From: CAYMKL01 sp964390805
GTDB lineage: Bacteria > Chloroflexota > Anaerolineae > VGOG01
Assembly (NCBI GenBank): GCA_964390805.1
Contig: CAYMKL010000097.1
Coordinates: 1-27,018, forward strand
DNA length: 27,018 bases
Direction of reading: 5' to 3'
Each line of letters begins with the position of its first letter. Within the stretch, counting starts at the first letter, position 1. Made by a program: the position numbers and the translations under genes. The notes under the pieces were generated by a model that saw only the letters and a list, made by a program, of their open reading frames with translations, made no database searches and was not told the origin of the DNA. This document shows, piece by piece, positions 1 through 8,012 of the stretch.

Positions 1-36
1 ATCTGGTTGGTTTTATCCGCGAACAGTGCAACGGTT

Positions 37-66
37 TTGGCGTCTCTTGGAACAAAAGGATATACA
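37..66 (+). promoter_or_regulatory. Possible sigma70-type promoter
   Basis: TTGGCG (37-42) and TATACA (61-66) are separated by 18 bases and lie about 60 bases upstream of the repeat-peptide start codon. The match to consensus is only moderate, so this is a weak call. Confidence 0.3.
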
Positions 67-125
67 TCGCCTGAGATCAGAATGTCGCCAGGTCGAGACC
101 ATTTACAAACAAGGAGGTAGTGGAA

Positions 126-452
126 ATGAAAAAAGTGCTTTGGTGCATCTTCAGTCTGGTGTTGATTCTCGGCCTCTTGTTAAGTGTTAATCTGGAGGGC
201 CTTGCCTCGTTCAAGAGCGTCGGGATTATCGAAGGTGACTTCGCCGCGGGGATCATCGAGGGTGACTTCTCTCAGAGCGCGGGGATCATCGAAGGTGACT
301 TCTCCGCGGGGATCATCGAAGGTGACTTCTCCGCAGGGATTATCGAAGGTGACTTCTCCGCGGGGATCATCGAAGGTGACTTCTTCGCAGGGATTATCGA
401 GGGTGACTTCTCCGCAGGGATCATCGAAGGTGATCTGTCGCCCTCCGTCTAG
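126..452 (+). CDS. Small secreted protein made of GIIEGDF tandem repeats
   Basis: This is a 108-aa protein of unknown function. The N-terminus (MKKVLWCIFSLVLILGLLLS) is a typical signal peptide with a basic start and a long hydrophobic core; cleavage probably falls after the GLA near residue 28, and there is no lipobox cysteine. Nearly all the mature part consists of eight copies of GIIEGDF, mostly joined by Ser-Ala, ending in LSPSV. I chose ATG 126 over an in-frame GTG at 120 because AAGGAGG at 111-117 is ideally spaced from 126. The repeat holds one Glu, one Asp and two Ile per nine residues. That could suit a calcium-binding or amyloid-like beta-solenoid surface polymer, or a multi-core peptide precursor, but no modification enzyme lies nearby. 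The neighbour downstream is another secreted protein. Confidence 0.75.
   Translation: MKKVLWCIFSLVLILGLLLSVNLEGLASFKSVGIIEGDFAAGIIEGDFSQSAGIIEGDFSAGIIEGDFSAGIIEGDFSAGIIEGDFFAGIIEGDFSAGIIEGDLSPSV
222..437 (+). repeat. 27-bp in-frame tandem repeat, 8 units
   Basis: Eight units encode GIIEGDF/L, with a 27-bp period except where the second unit carries an extra Gln-Ser. Differences between units are mostly silent (ATC/ATT, GAA/GAG, GCG/GCA), so the array seems to have expanded recently while the peptide was held constant. Confidence 0.9.
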
Positions 453-464
453 AATTGCAGTAAC

Positions 465-582
465 TTACTCACTTAATATGCCGGGTACTCCAGCGGTCTG
501 AACGGGTCATACTCCCAGTGGCCATGCGACAGATCGCTTAGGGCTAAAACCCAGCAGGGGGACTGGCTTGTCGCGTGAGTAA
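465..582 (+). promoter_or_regulatory. Candidate structured leader RNA (riboswitch-like)
   Basis: This occupies most of the gap between the repeat peptide and the large secreted protein. TTACTCAC (465-472) is perfectly complementary to GTGAGTAA (575-582). Directly inside it GCGACA (526-531) pairs with TGTCGC (569-574), so the two helices would stack. Smaller hairpins fit inside, for example GGG-CTAAAA-CCC (541-552) and CCAG/CTGG (551-566). The arrangement looks like a multi-helix junction ending about 60 bases before the ATG at 642. I do not recognise a known riboswitch consensus. Confidence 0.4.
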
Positions 583-641
583 TTACGAAGTTGATCAATC
601 AAGAACTAACTATATTAAAGAAATCAGAAGGAGGCTCCAAA

Positions 642-3545
642 ATGAATAGGAACAAGAAACGTTTGTCTGTGTTGGGCCTGGCACTGGGAACATTGGTGCT
701 GGGATTATTGGTGGGCTTATTGACGGTCGGCACTGTAGCAGCCGATCCGACGCCCGGCGTGCATATCCAGATTCCTCGCGTAGACGTGGGAGACGTGCTG
801 GGAACTGGTGAGTGGGAAACCTGGATTCAGGCGCAGAACGTGGGGGACGCCGATACCGGAGCGATCTTCATAGGATGGGGAGAATACTCCGGACTTTGCC
901 CCACCAATGACCCAGGGGCTATCGTCCACTACTGCCAGCTAATCCGAGAAAACGCCATCTGGACCCTCAGAACCCAGATTGCCGAGGAAGTCAAGTCGGG
1001 CATCATCTACTCGGTCTCACCCGATGTGTTCCAAGAGGCTTGCTTTGCTTCAGCATTGGCCGAGGGTGATAAGATTGCGTGGGCATGCTGGGTGGAGGAG
1101 TGGAAGTATGGCACGTGTGAGGATGCCGGAGGGGGCTGGAATAATCCCCCCGCGCCCGGCGATGCCTACGGAGAAGACTTAGCCGTTACGGTCACCCGCT
1201 ATGGGCCCAACGACTATGGCACCTTTATCTCCAGCACCTACACCGGGATCTCCGAGGAGATGGAGGGCTCGGATTCTCCGTACGAGTACTACGCCCCTTA
1301 CGTTATGAAGGGCTACAACGGACTGGACACAGAGTTGACCATCCAGAACTCAGGCGATGCGTGCACCTCGCTGTGGATCAACTATATGGAGCAAGGGAGC
1401 TGCAGCCTTCTCTATAAGTACCACATTGAGCAGTTGGCGCCAGGTGAGGCCGTACGGGTGAGGGTGCCGTGTGATACAGGTCAGATTCCATGCTTCTGGC
1501 TGGGGTCGGCCCACATCGCGGCCGAGCAGCCCCTGGGTATCGTCGTTGACGAAACTAGCTTCGACGAACCCTGCGTCGGCGTGGATCGGGGTACTTTGTT
1601 GACCCATCGCGCTCGACCCAAGATGGAGCTCAGAGGCACAGAGGTCATCACGGATACGAGAGTCTACGCTGACCTCCTCTTCCGCGAGTGGAGCGGCTGG
1701 GATGCCAGCATCCAGGTGCAGAACCTGAGCCGCACTGGGCAGAATACCTTCGTGACGGTGGACTTCATGGACAACAGTGGCGATGAGATCCTCTTCCTGG
1801 CTGACTGGGTCTGCCCTGGAGGTTCCGCCACCTTCTACCTGCCGATAGTCAACAACCTGGGCTTCGAGTACGTCGGGGCCGCCGAGATCCAATCGCACGA
1901 TCAAGTAAATTACCCAGGTGGGACGACGCCTGCCCAGCCAATCTTCGCTGTGGTAGACCTGAAGAAGCCGGATGACCCCATGACGCCGGAGATGGACGCA
2001 CAAGGTGGGAGCTATAACGCCCATCCCTACTCCCAAAAAGAGTGGGTATCAGAGATCGCCCTTCCCTTCATGACCAAGGACTCTCGGGACATGTACACCC
2101 CGTGGACCTCAATGATCGCCGTCCGCAACAACTCCAACTGCAATAAGATCAAGCCCAGGCTCAAGTTCAGCGACGAAACCGGGACGATTGTGTGTGAGCT
2201 CGGTGGCTTCTGGCTGCATCCCAAGCACCTGAAGATGATTGATCTCAACAACATCGGCTGCCTGCATGCGGGTTACATCGGCTCAGCCACGGTGGTAATC
2301 GAAGAGTTCGAGCAGCTCTGCGACGTGGACCAGGATGGCCACGTGGACAATGAGCCCCTCATGCCTTCCGTAATAGTGGTAGAGAGAGGTATCCTCGGCT
2401 ATGCGGGTCCGGGTGGGGGCGTCGCTGCTCTCGCCGACACCTGGGGCGACGTCACCAGCATCTACGAGGGCACTCCGTTCGCCTACAACACACCTGCCTG
2501 CTACGGCGACATCTTCGGCTCGGTGTCCTTCTATGACTACGAGCAAACTGATGATGATCCCGAAGCGCACGAGCCTCTCCAAGGTGCGACTGTGCTCGAT
2601 TTAGCTTCTCTGATCTGGGACCAGACAAGCTACGCTGGAGGCTACGAGCTGACCCGGGTGCCGGAAGGCCTCCGGTTGGTGACGGCGTCGAAGTTTGGCT
2701 ACTACCCGTGGCTGGAGACGGTGAATCTGGAGTGCGGCGCGGACACCCAGCAGGACCTCCTGCTGGTCTGCCAGGGCATCCTATATGGCACAGCAGTGGA
2801 TGAAGCTACCGCCACGGCCATAGAAGGCGCCGAGGTGACGCTGGATGTCGACTCCTTGAACCTGGGTCGGACGTGGCATATCACTGCCACCACTGACGCC
2901 AGTGGCCTCTGGTGGATGTTTGTCCCTCTGGTTGGCGATACTCCCGACGCGGGCGTTGGCCCCTTTGCCTTCGCACCGTGGGACCTGCGGATCAGCAAGG
3001 ACGGCCACGACCTCTTTGAGGACCTGTACGTGGACGTAAACCTGAATGGAATTGTGGATGTCGGTGATGAGAACATCGCCTTCGCCGACGAACACGGGTG
3101 GAACGCCGACGACTGCGTTGGCTCGGACTCCGCGGGCTGCACATCCGGCGAAGACTTCTGCGACGCACCTAATGATGTCTTCGAGGACCATGAATACGTC
3201 GGGTCGGTAAGTCTCCTCAACGGCTACGCCACTGTCCAAGGCCGCGTCTTCTGCGATGGGTTGGTGAGCGACAACGGCTCCTTCAATCCCGGCGAGGAGC
3301 AGCCAAACGTCTTGGTGAGGCTACACGATGGCGGCGGCGTAACCCTGTACAACTCGATGTACACCGACGCCAATGGCTTCTACCAGTTCACGGTCGGCCA
3401 CGACTTCTACCCCGACTTCGATTTCGGTGAGAACCTTGATGTCGTTGCCAGTGGCGTCTCCGAGGATACTGAAAACTATCCGCCCGGTGACGATGGCGTT
3501 GATCCCAGTGAGAACATCGTGATCAACATCGACATCTGTCCGTAG
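642..3545 (+). CDS. Large secreted protein with C-terminal carboxypeptidase-regulatory/SdrD-B-like domains
   Basis: This is a 967-aa exported protein. The start is ATG 642 because GAAGGAGG lies just upstream; the frame is open from 591 but has no ribosome site there. Residues 1-35 form a signal peptide (MNRNKKRLSVLGLALGTLVL...) ending near VAAD. Residues ~40-640 contain repeated beta-rich segments with a W-x-x-W-I/S-x-I-x-V-Q-N pattern (WETWIQAQN, WDASIQVQN, WTSMIAVRN), suggesting a repeated sandwich domain I cannot name. The C-terminal third holds three prealbumin-like domains: GDIFGSV...GGYEL, GTAVDEATATAIEGAEV...DASGLW, and an SdrD-B-like one with NPGEEQPNVLVRL and DANGFYQFTV. Cysteines are frequent. 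No sortase motif or C-terminal membrane anchor is visible, so it is probably secreted or surface-associated. A strong terminator follows. Confidence 0.8.
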   Translation: MNRNKKRLSVLGLALGTLVLGLLVGLLTVGTVAADPTPGVHIQIPRVDVGDVLGTGEWETWIQAQNVGDADTGAIFIGWGEYSGLCPTNDPGAIVHYCQLIRENAIWTLRTQIAEEVKSGIIYSVSPDVFQEACFASALAEGDKIAWACWVEEWKYGTCEDAGGGWNNPPAPGDAYGEDLAVTVTRYGPNDYGTFISSTYTGISEEMEGSDSPYEYYAPYVMKGYNGLDTELTIQNSGDACTSLWINYMEQGSCSLLYKYHIEQLAPGEAVRVRVPCDTGQIPCFWLGSAHIAAEQPLGIVVDETSFDEPCVGVDRGTLLTHRARPKMELRGTEVITDTRVYADLLFREWSGWDASIQVQNLSRTGQNTFVTVDFMDNSGDEILFLADWVCPGGSATFYLPIVNNLGFEYVGAAEIQSHDQVNYPGGTTPAQPIFAVVDLKKPDDPMTPEMDAQGGSYNAHPYSQKEWVSEIALPFMTKDSRDMYTPWTSMIAVRNNSNCNKIKPRLKFSDETGTIVCELGGFWLHPKHLKMIDLNNIGCLHAGYIGSATVVIEEFEQLCDVDQDGHVDNEPLMPSVIVVERGILGYAGPGGGVAALADTWGDVTSIYEGTPFAYNTPACYGDIFGSVSFYDYEQTDDDPEAHEPLQGATVLDLASLIWDQTSYAGGYELTRVPEGLRLVTASKFGYYPWLETVNLECGADTQQDLLLVCQGILYGTAVDEATATAIEGAEVTLDVDSLNLGRTWHITATTDASGLWWMFVPLVGDTPDAGVGPFAFAPWDLRISKDGHDLFEDLYVDVNLNGIVDVGDENIAFADEHGWNADDCVGSDSAGCTSGEDFCDAPNDVFEDHEYVGSVSLLNGYATVQGRVFCDGLVSDNGSFNPGEEQPNVLVRLHDGGGVTLYNSMYTDANGFYQFTVGHDFYPDFDFGENLDVVASGVSEDTENYPPGDDGVDPSENIVINIDICP

Positions 3546-3563
3546 CTTATCGTCTCGCTACCC

Positions 3564-3597
3564 AAAAGCCACCAGGGGAAACCCCCTGGTGGCTTTT
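3564..3597. terminator. Bidirectional Rho-independent terminator
   Basis: A perfect stem AAGCCACCAGGGG / CCCCTGGTGGCTT with an AAAC loop is followed by a T run. The other strand also ends in TTTT. It sits between two convergent genes and can serve both. Confidence 0.93.
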
Positions 3598-3630
3598 TTG
3601 GTACTTACTGCACAGTCAACCGATGTCAGT

Positions 3631-4896
3631 TTATGGAACTTGTCCACCCAAAACTTGCCACAGCTTCTCATGGTTGGCCAGGGCAGCCACAGTATCAACG
3701 AACTCCTTGAGGGAAGCGCTCTCTCTCCGCAACCTCTGCAACGCCTCCCCGATGGGATCCACCGAGGTGGGGCTGGTGGCGTAGGAGCCATGAAAGGCGA
3801 AGTAGGCCTGGTTCAGCTTCCTGATGTGGTAGCCCTGGGATACGAGAAAACGGCGTCGCTCCTCCATGTACTCCTCAGCTTCCTCCACATCGCCCTGAGC
3901 CAGCATCTCATCAACCGTCAGTCGGATGTGCCTCATCTCGCGGTTGAACTCGGACTCGACTGGCTCCGGCTGAGACTGCTCTTCACTTTCTCTTTCTATA
4001 GAAGGGAGGGGGGGAGGGGCCAGCTCAGGATAGAAGCGGGCGATGACCAGGCTGCCGATCTCGTCACCGACGATAGAAGCCACCGTCTCGTTGATGGTTC
4101 TCATCTGAGGGCTGTCATTGTAGTGCCAGCCAAGAGGCCTGAAGAACAAGTAGCCGTGAACCCACTCGTGGGCAGCGGTATTGACGATGAAGCCCAGGGA
4201 GGCCACTTCCATTACCATGGTTGGATAGGCCGATAGTCCCCCAACGCCTACGGTTAGCGACGACACATCAAAGGCCTCGTCAGTTTCCTCCTCGATAGCC
4301 TCTCGTACGTCTAGGCCCAAACCGTGTTCGAGATAGATCCCCTTCTTCACCCGTATCTCCTGGCGGGGTGAGATCACCAGGTAGATAGGCAATCGCTCGA
4401 ACTGGAACTTGACTGGAGGCCAGACGATCCCTAGAGTATCCAGATCTTCAGAGAGCAGAACTTGGGTTATCTGTTCCTCAAGAATAGCTTCCGCTTGTCC
4501 TTGCTTTTCCGCCTGGCGCCGTCTCAACTCCTCCATCTTCTGGCGCAGGGGCAGCGTGGCCGCGGACGGATCCTCCTCCACGGTGCTGTAGGTTTGCTGG
4601 ATGTTCCGTTCCAATTGACCGATTTGCTGGATGAGGGAGATATAATCGAAGACGATGGCCTTTTTCTCCCCAGCGAGGTTTTCCGCCGCGCTCAATTGTC
4701 CCACTGTGCTGGTCAGCATCTGATCGAGCTTCCGAGTGATGGCTCCAGCTTCCCACTTGGCAAAGCTGAACTCGTGGCCGGCCACCACCGCGCCCATTCT
4801 ATGGTCGAAGGTTCGATAAGGAGGGATAGCACTGCTACTTAGGAAGACTAAGAGAAGAAGAATCCCTAAGCCTACTCCTATTGCTTTCCTGAACAC
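3631..4896 (-). CDS. Membrane-anchored putative zinc metallopeptidase (HEWVH)
   Basis: With the start used here (GTG at 4896) the protein is 421 aa. It begins MFRKAIGVGLGILLLLVFLS, a single N-terminal membrane segment. A long helical, probably coiled-coil stretch follows (~60-145, rich in Glu/Gln/Arg). Then comes HEWVH at ~243-247, an HExxH zinc site, and ~23 residues later NETVAS, whose Glu (~270) is a plausible third zinc ligand. A Ser/Pro/Glu-rich linker and a helical C-terminus complete it. The catalytic domain probably faces outward. The reading frame stays open to an ATG at 5040, but a promoter-like pair at 4959-4932 lies inside that extension and AAAGGTG precedes the GTG at 4896, so I favour the shorter form. 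Substrate unknown. Confidence 0.72.
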   Translation of the reverse strand: MFRKAIGVGLGILLLLVFLSSSAIPPYRTFDHRMGAVVAGHEFSFAKWEAGAITRKLDQMLTSTVGQLSAAENLAGEKKAIVFDYISLIQQIGQLERNIQQTYSTVEEDPSAATLPLRQKMEELRRRQAEKQGQAEAILEEQITQVLLSEDLDTLGIVWPPVKFQFERLPIYLVISPRQEIRVKKGIYLEHGLGLDVREAIEEETDEAFDVSSLTVGVGGLSAYPTMVMEVASLGFIVNTAAHEWVHGYLFFRPLGWHYNDSPQMRTINETVASIVGDEIGSLVIARFYPELAPPPLPSIERESEEQSQPEPVESEFNREMRHIRLTVDEMLAQGDVEEAEEYMEERRRFLVSQGYHIRKLNQAYFAFHGSYATSPTSVDPIGEALQRLRRESASLKEFVDTVAALANHEKLWQVLGGQVP

Positions 4897-4931
4897 TTTC
4901 AGCACCTTTCGCCACTCGTTGTCTACCTCTG

Positions 4932-4959
4932 ATGATACAACATGTTCGCCAATTGTCAA
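4932..4959 (-). promoter_or_regulatory. Promoter for the metallopeptidase gene
   Basis: On the minus strand TTGACA (4959-4954) and TATCAT (4937-4932) are separated by 16 bases. The first matches consensus exactly and the second has one mismatch. Transcription would start near 4925, about 30 bases before the favoured GTG start. Confidence 0.6.
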
Positions 4960-4984
4960 GTGAAAGGCCCGACCCGTGAAGATT

Positions 4985-5013
4985 TTGACAATCTTTCCAA
5001 GAAATGGTAAAAT
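4985..5013 (+). promoter_or_regulatory. Sigma70-type promoter, divergent from the metallopeptidase
   Basis: TTGACA (4985-4990) and TAAAAT (5008-5013) are 17 bases apart, a near-consensus promoter. It points toward the rRNA methyltransferase gene, with transcription expected to start near 5020, inside the palindrome at 5018-5035. Confidence 0.7.
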
Positions 5014-5017
5014 ACCA

Positions 5018-5035
5018 ACAGACCGACTGGTCTGT
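5018..5035. promoter_or_regulatory. TetR-family-type operator palindrome
   Basis: ACAGACC-GACT-GGTCTGT is a perfect 7-bp inverted repeat with a 4-base centre, resembling the GACCGACCGGTC class of TetR/AcrR operators. It covers the expected start point of the promoter at 4985-5013, where a bound repressor would block initiation. No intact TetR gene is present in the window. Confidence 0.6.
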
Positions 5036-5215
5036 CTCATTACCCCCGTTTACCCCACGAAGGACATCCACCATGAGTCTAGCTGTATCTTCGTCACTTT
5101 TTCCGTTGAACTATGTGACCAGCGCCCCCACTTGTCCAGAGAGGTTAACAAAGGCTTCATCGGTCTCAGAGCCATGATCAAGAGGCTGTTGGACGAGGGG
5201 CAGGAATCGGGTGAA

Positions 5216-6520
5216 ATGCTTTCTCCGAACAAGGTCGCCCTCATTGATACCGTCCCTTCGACTCCTAATCCCCCTACCCTGTCACATATTCCTGGGCCTT
5301 CCGCCCAGAACATTGCCGTGCGCGTCACCCCAGAAGCAGAGCGGTCGCTGCGGCATGGGCATCCCTGGTTGTTCGACCGAGCGATAAAGCAGCAGAGCCA
5401 CGACGGTCGTTCTGGCGATTTGGCCGTCATCTTTGACCGCAAACGTCGTTTCCTGGCCGTGGGCCTTTACGACCCTCATTCGTCGCTCCGCGTGCGTATC
5501 CTAAACCACGGGGAACCGGCCGCCATTGACCGAGACTGGTTCAGAGCCAGACTGGCATCGGCAGCCCAATTGCGCGCGCCCTTGCTCGAACAGCCACCAG
5601 AAGCAGCCACTACCGGTTTCCGGCTCGTCAACGGCGAGAACGACGGCCTGCCGGGATTGGTCATTGACCGCTACGAGCAGACGTCGGTTTTGAAGCTTTA
5701 CACACCTGCCTGGATTCCCCATCTGAAAGATGTTTTGTCTGCATTGGTCAGCGTCAGTCCGGCTGAACGCCTGGTTTTACGTCTCGGTCAGGCGATGCTG
5801 AAGCAATCCCATCACCTGTTCGGCTTGAGCGACGGCATGATCTTGTCCGGGCCAGACCTCGACGGCCCTGCACTATTCTGGGAAAACGGACTGCGCTTCG
5901 AGGCCGATACAGTCCACGGTCAAAAGACTGGTTTTTTCTTCGATCAGCGGGACAACCGGGCGCGTGTAGAAAAACTCGCAGAGGGCAAGGCCGTGCTGAA
6001 CGTCTTCGCCTACACGGGCGGATTTTCGGTTTACGCGGCGCGAGGCAGCGCGAGGAACATAGTCAGCGTCGACGCGAGCGCGCCAGCGTTGAAAGCCGCG
6101 ATCCGCAATTGGGAACGCAACCGACATATCCCAGCCGTGGCGGCAGCCTCTCACGAGATCGTTGCCGGGGATGCGTTCGAGGCGCTGGCGCGGATGGGGA
6201 AAAACAACCGTCGCTTCGATATCGTGATCGTTGATCCGCCTGCGTTTGCCCAAAAACAAACGCAAGTGGCGCAGGCCATCTCAGCTTACGAGCGACTGAG
6301 TCATCTGAGTCTAGGTGTGTTGCAGCCGGGAGGTACGCTGGTACAGGCATCTTGTTCGAGCCGGGTGGACGCGGAGACATTTTTCGAGACGGTCAATCGC
6401 GCCGCCATGAGGGCAAGTCGTCCGTTACACGAGATTGAACGCACCGGCCACGCTCTGGATCATCCCATCACCTTCAAAGAGGGAGCATATCTCAAGTGCC
6501 TCTTTGCCATTGCTCCTTGA
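5216..6520 (+). CDS. RlmI-like class I SAM-dependent rRNA (cytosine-C5) methyltransferase
   Basis: The protein is 434 aa from ATG 5216 (E. coli RlmI is about 400). An N-terminal PUA-like domain starts at NIAVRVTPEAERSLRHGHPW, which matches the family's 'RHGHPWVF' opening. It is followed by the central EEHEA-like region (GFRLVNGENDGLPGLVIDRY) and a Rossmann methyltransferase domain. GQKTGFFFDQRDNR, VLNVFAYTGGFSVYAARG (SAM motif I), DIVIVDPPAFAQ (motif IV) and QASCSSRV, with the Cys typical of m5C enzymes, are all visible. By family, it would methylate a 23S rRNA cytosine (position 1962 in E. coli numbering). The frame is open back to 4976; ATG 5174 is an alternative start, and neither start has a strong ribosome site. 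The extra N-terminus before the PUA domain is not family-like and may be a remnant of another gene. Confidence 0.85.
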   Translation: MLSPNKVALIDTVPSTPNPPTLSHIPGPSAQNIAVRVTPEAERSLRHGHPWLFDRAIKQQSHDGRSGDLAVIFDRKRRFLAVGLYDPHSSLRVRILNHGEPAAIDRDWFRARLASAAQLRAPLLEQPPEAATTGFRLVNGENDGLPGLVIDRYEQTSVLKLYTPAWIPHLKDVLSALVSVSPAERLVLRLGQAMLKQSHHLFGLSDGMILSGPDLDGPALFWENGLRFEADTVHGQKTGFFFDQRDNRARVEKLAEGKAVLNVFAYTGGFSVYAARGSARNIVSVDASAPALKAAIRNWERNRHIPAVAAASHEIVAGDAFEALARMGKNNRRFDIVIVDPPAFAQKQTQVAQAISAYERLSHLSLGVLQPGGTLVQASCSSRVDAETFFETVNRAAMRASRPLHEIERTGHALDHPITFKEGAYLKCLFAIAP

Positions 6521-6555
6521 TCGCTCATGGAACTACAAGAGCGCAGGCTGCGAGC

Positions 6556-6584
6556 TTGACATTCCGCACATGTAGGGGGAATAT
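6556..6584 (+). promoter_or_regulatory. Weak promoter candidate upstream of the GNAT gene
   Basis: A perfect TTGACA (6556-6561) is followed 17-19 bases later by AT-rich GAATATAG, a poor -10 match. It lies 55 bases upstream of the GTG start at 6640. Confidence 0.3.
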
Positions 6585-6639
6585 AGCGACCTCTCATCAC
6601 AATATTCACTCAATACAAACGCATAACCCTGAGGGACAC

Positions 6640-7760
6640 GTGATCTACGAACTGAACAACCCAGACTACGAAAAGGTGCGCCCGCTGTTCCACCCGCTCG
6701 CGTGGCACCTTACCAGCGCAGCCGTGCTTGACGGCAACAATCCGGGCAGGGTGTTCGTTGATGACCCCGCCAACCCACAGACGGCGTTCATGTTCTCGCC
6801 GGAGGGGTGCTATCTGGCTGGAAACCCGGACAACGAGGCTTTCAACCACGCCTTGAATCACGCTATATACGCCGGGGAAGTCCCCGGCGAGAGAGTGAGC
6901 GCGCTGTTCTTCGTCTACCACCCAGAAAGCTGGGAGGTGCGGTTGGCGGCCCTGCTCGATCCCCGGCCGCCGATAAGGATGCTCCGGCGGCATTACGTCT
7001 GCCGCGAGGTGAAATACGACTGGCGAGCCAACTTGCCAGACGGCTTCGCCGTGCACCGCATCAACCAAGCGCTCCTGAACCAGGCAGGGCTGAGAATCCC
7101 CGCCCACATGCACAATTGGATGGGGAACAACTGGGGCTCCACCGCTGGCTTTCTGGAGAGAGGCTTCGGCTTCGTCACCATCCACGATGCCAGGCAGTGT
7201 CATGGTCGCTGGCGGACTGCGTCAGTGGGGACGCCTGCGAGATCGGCATCCGCACAGCGGAGGCTTTCCGGTGGCGGGGGCTGGCGACGATCACCGTCGC
7301 AGCAGCCGTGGAGCATGCCCTGTCCAACGGGTTCTTGATGGTTGGCTGGCACTGCCCTGAGGACAACCGCGGCTCCATTGGCACGGCGGAGAAGGTCGGG
7401 TTCGAGAGAGAACGCGACTACACCATGCACTACATCTTCCTGGATGAAGCGCACCATCTGGCGGAGATGGGCTACGTCGCCTTCAAAGCCGGGCGGCACC
7501 AGGAGACGGCCGATCTCTACGAGCGGGTCTTTGCCGTGTCGGACAACCCGCCGAATTACTTCTACTATCTGGCAGCGCGTGCCTGGTCGGCATTGGGGAA
7601 TCGGGATAAGGCTTTTGAGTATCTCAACGCCGCTGTTGATCGCGGTTGGGCCAATATCAATCACACGCAGAATTGCAGGGAATTCGGGAACCTGCACGGT
7701 ACGCTGGAATGGGAGAACGTATTGGAACGCATCCGGCAAAACGAGTTGAGTACTAACTGA
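6640..7760 (+). pseudogene. GNAT-family acetyltransferase with TPR tail, frameshifted
   Basis: The gene starts at GTG 6640, preceded by GAGGG. The first frame encodes VIYELNNPDYEKVRPLFHPL... through GFGFVTIHDA. The protein then continues in another frame as QAVSWSLADCVSGDACEIGIRTAEAFRWRGLATI...GWHCPEDNRGS, the acetyl-CoA-binding core of GNAT_acetyltran-type proteins, followed by two TPR-like repeats (HLAEMGYVAFKAGRHQETAD; NPPNYFYYLAARAWSALGNR). Loss of one base near 7187-7191 explains the shift; restored, the protein would be about 373 aa. Codon use and conservation look intact on both sides, so the break is either very recent or a sequencing/assembly error. By family it would N- or O-acetylate a small molecule or protein; the substrate is unknown. 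Confidence 0.75.
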
Positions 7761-7763
7761 ACG

Positions 7764-7916
7764 ATGAACTCACCAGACCACGTATCGGTCGGCATCGTCA
7801 GTGCCGGCATGTACCTGCCAGAGCCGGTTCTGACCGCGGCCGACATCGCCGAGCAGAGCGGCCTGCCCAAATGGGTGGTTCGAGGGAAAGCGTCAAACGT
7901 GAAACGTCAAACGTAA
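7764..7916 (+). pseudogene. N-terminal fragment of a KAS III/HMG-CoA-synthase-like thiolase-fold enzyme
   Basis: The ATG lies three bases after the GNAT-gene stop. The first ~40 residues (VGIVSAGMYLPEPVLTAADI...GLPKWVVR) match the N-terminal strand and first helix of 3-oxoacyl-ACP synthase III and HMG-CoA-synthase-like proteins ('GIVSxGxYLPE'). The frame then runs into the CGTCAAACGT repeat cluster and stops at 50 codons, against a usual 330-480 aa. The catalytic Cys and His regions are gone, so this is a remnant, probably left by a deletion or repeat insertion. It may once have belonged with the acyl-CoA genes downstream. Confidence 0.65.
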
Positions 7917-7948
7917 TCTGAGTCTTCACGTTTGACGCTTGACGTTTC
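7887..7948. repeat. Iterated CGTCAAACGT inverted-repeat cluster
   Basis: GCGTCAAACGTGAA (7890-7903) is repeated inverted at 7925-7938, and GAAACGTCAA (7901-7910) is repeated inverted at 7939-7948. The arms alternate (a, b, a', b') and so cannot nest in one hairpin. The cluster sits exactly where the thiolase-like gene is cut off. Confidence 0.75.
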
Positions 7949-8012
7949 TCATAAGTGACAGGCCATGATGTGTCTAAAGACGAATTAACACAACAGAGGA
8001 GGCAAGTCAAAA

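Noticed and set aside
222..437. CRISPR-like repeat array
   Set aside because: Units of 27 bp abut with no spacers, stay in one reading frame and encode a constant peptide; this is a coding tandem repeat.
1350..2036. Minus-strand frame of 228 codons inside the large secreted-protein gene
   Set aside because: No ribosome site, no known domain, and the plus-strand protein is continuous through it.
3589..4236. Plus-strand frame of 215 codons opposite the metallopeptidase
   Set aside because: It begins inside the terminator and mirrors the HEWVH protein; no domain is visible.
4976..5215. Upstream extension as part of the rRNA methyltransferase
   Set aside because: It contains the promoter and operator and has no similarity to the family, which begins with the PUA domain near 5311.
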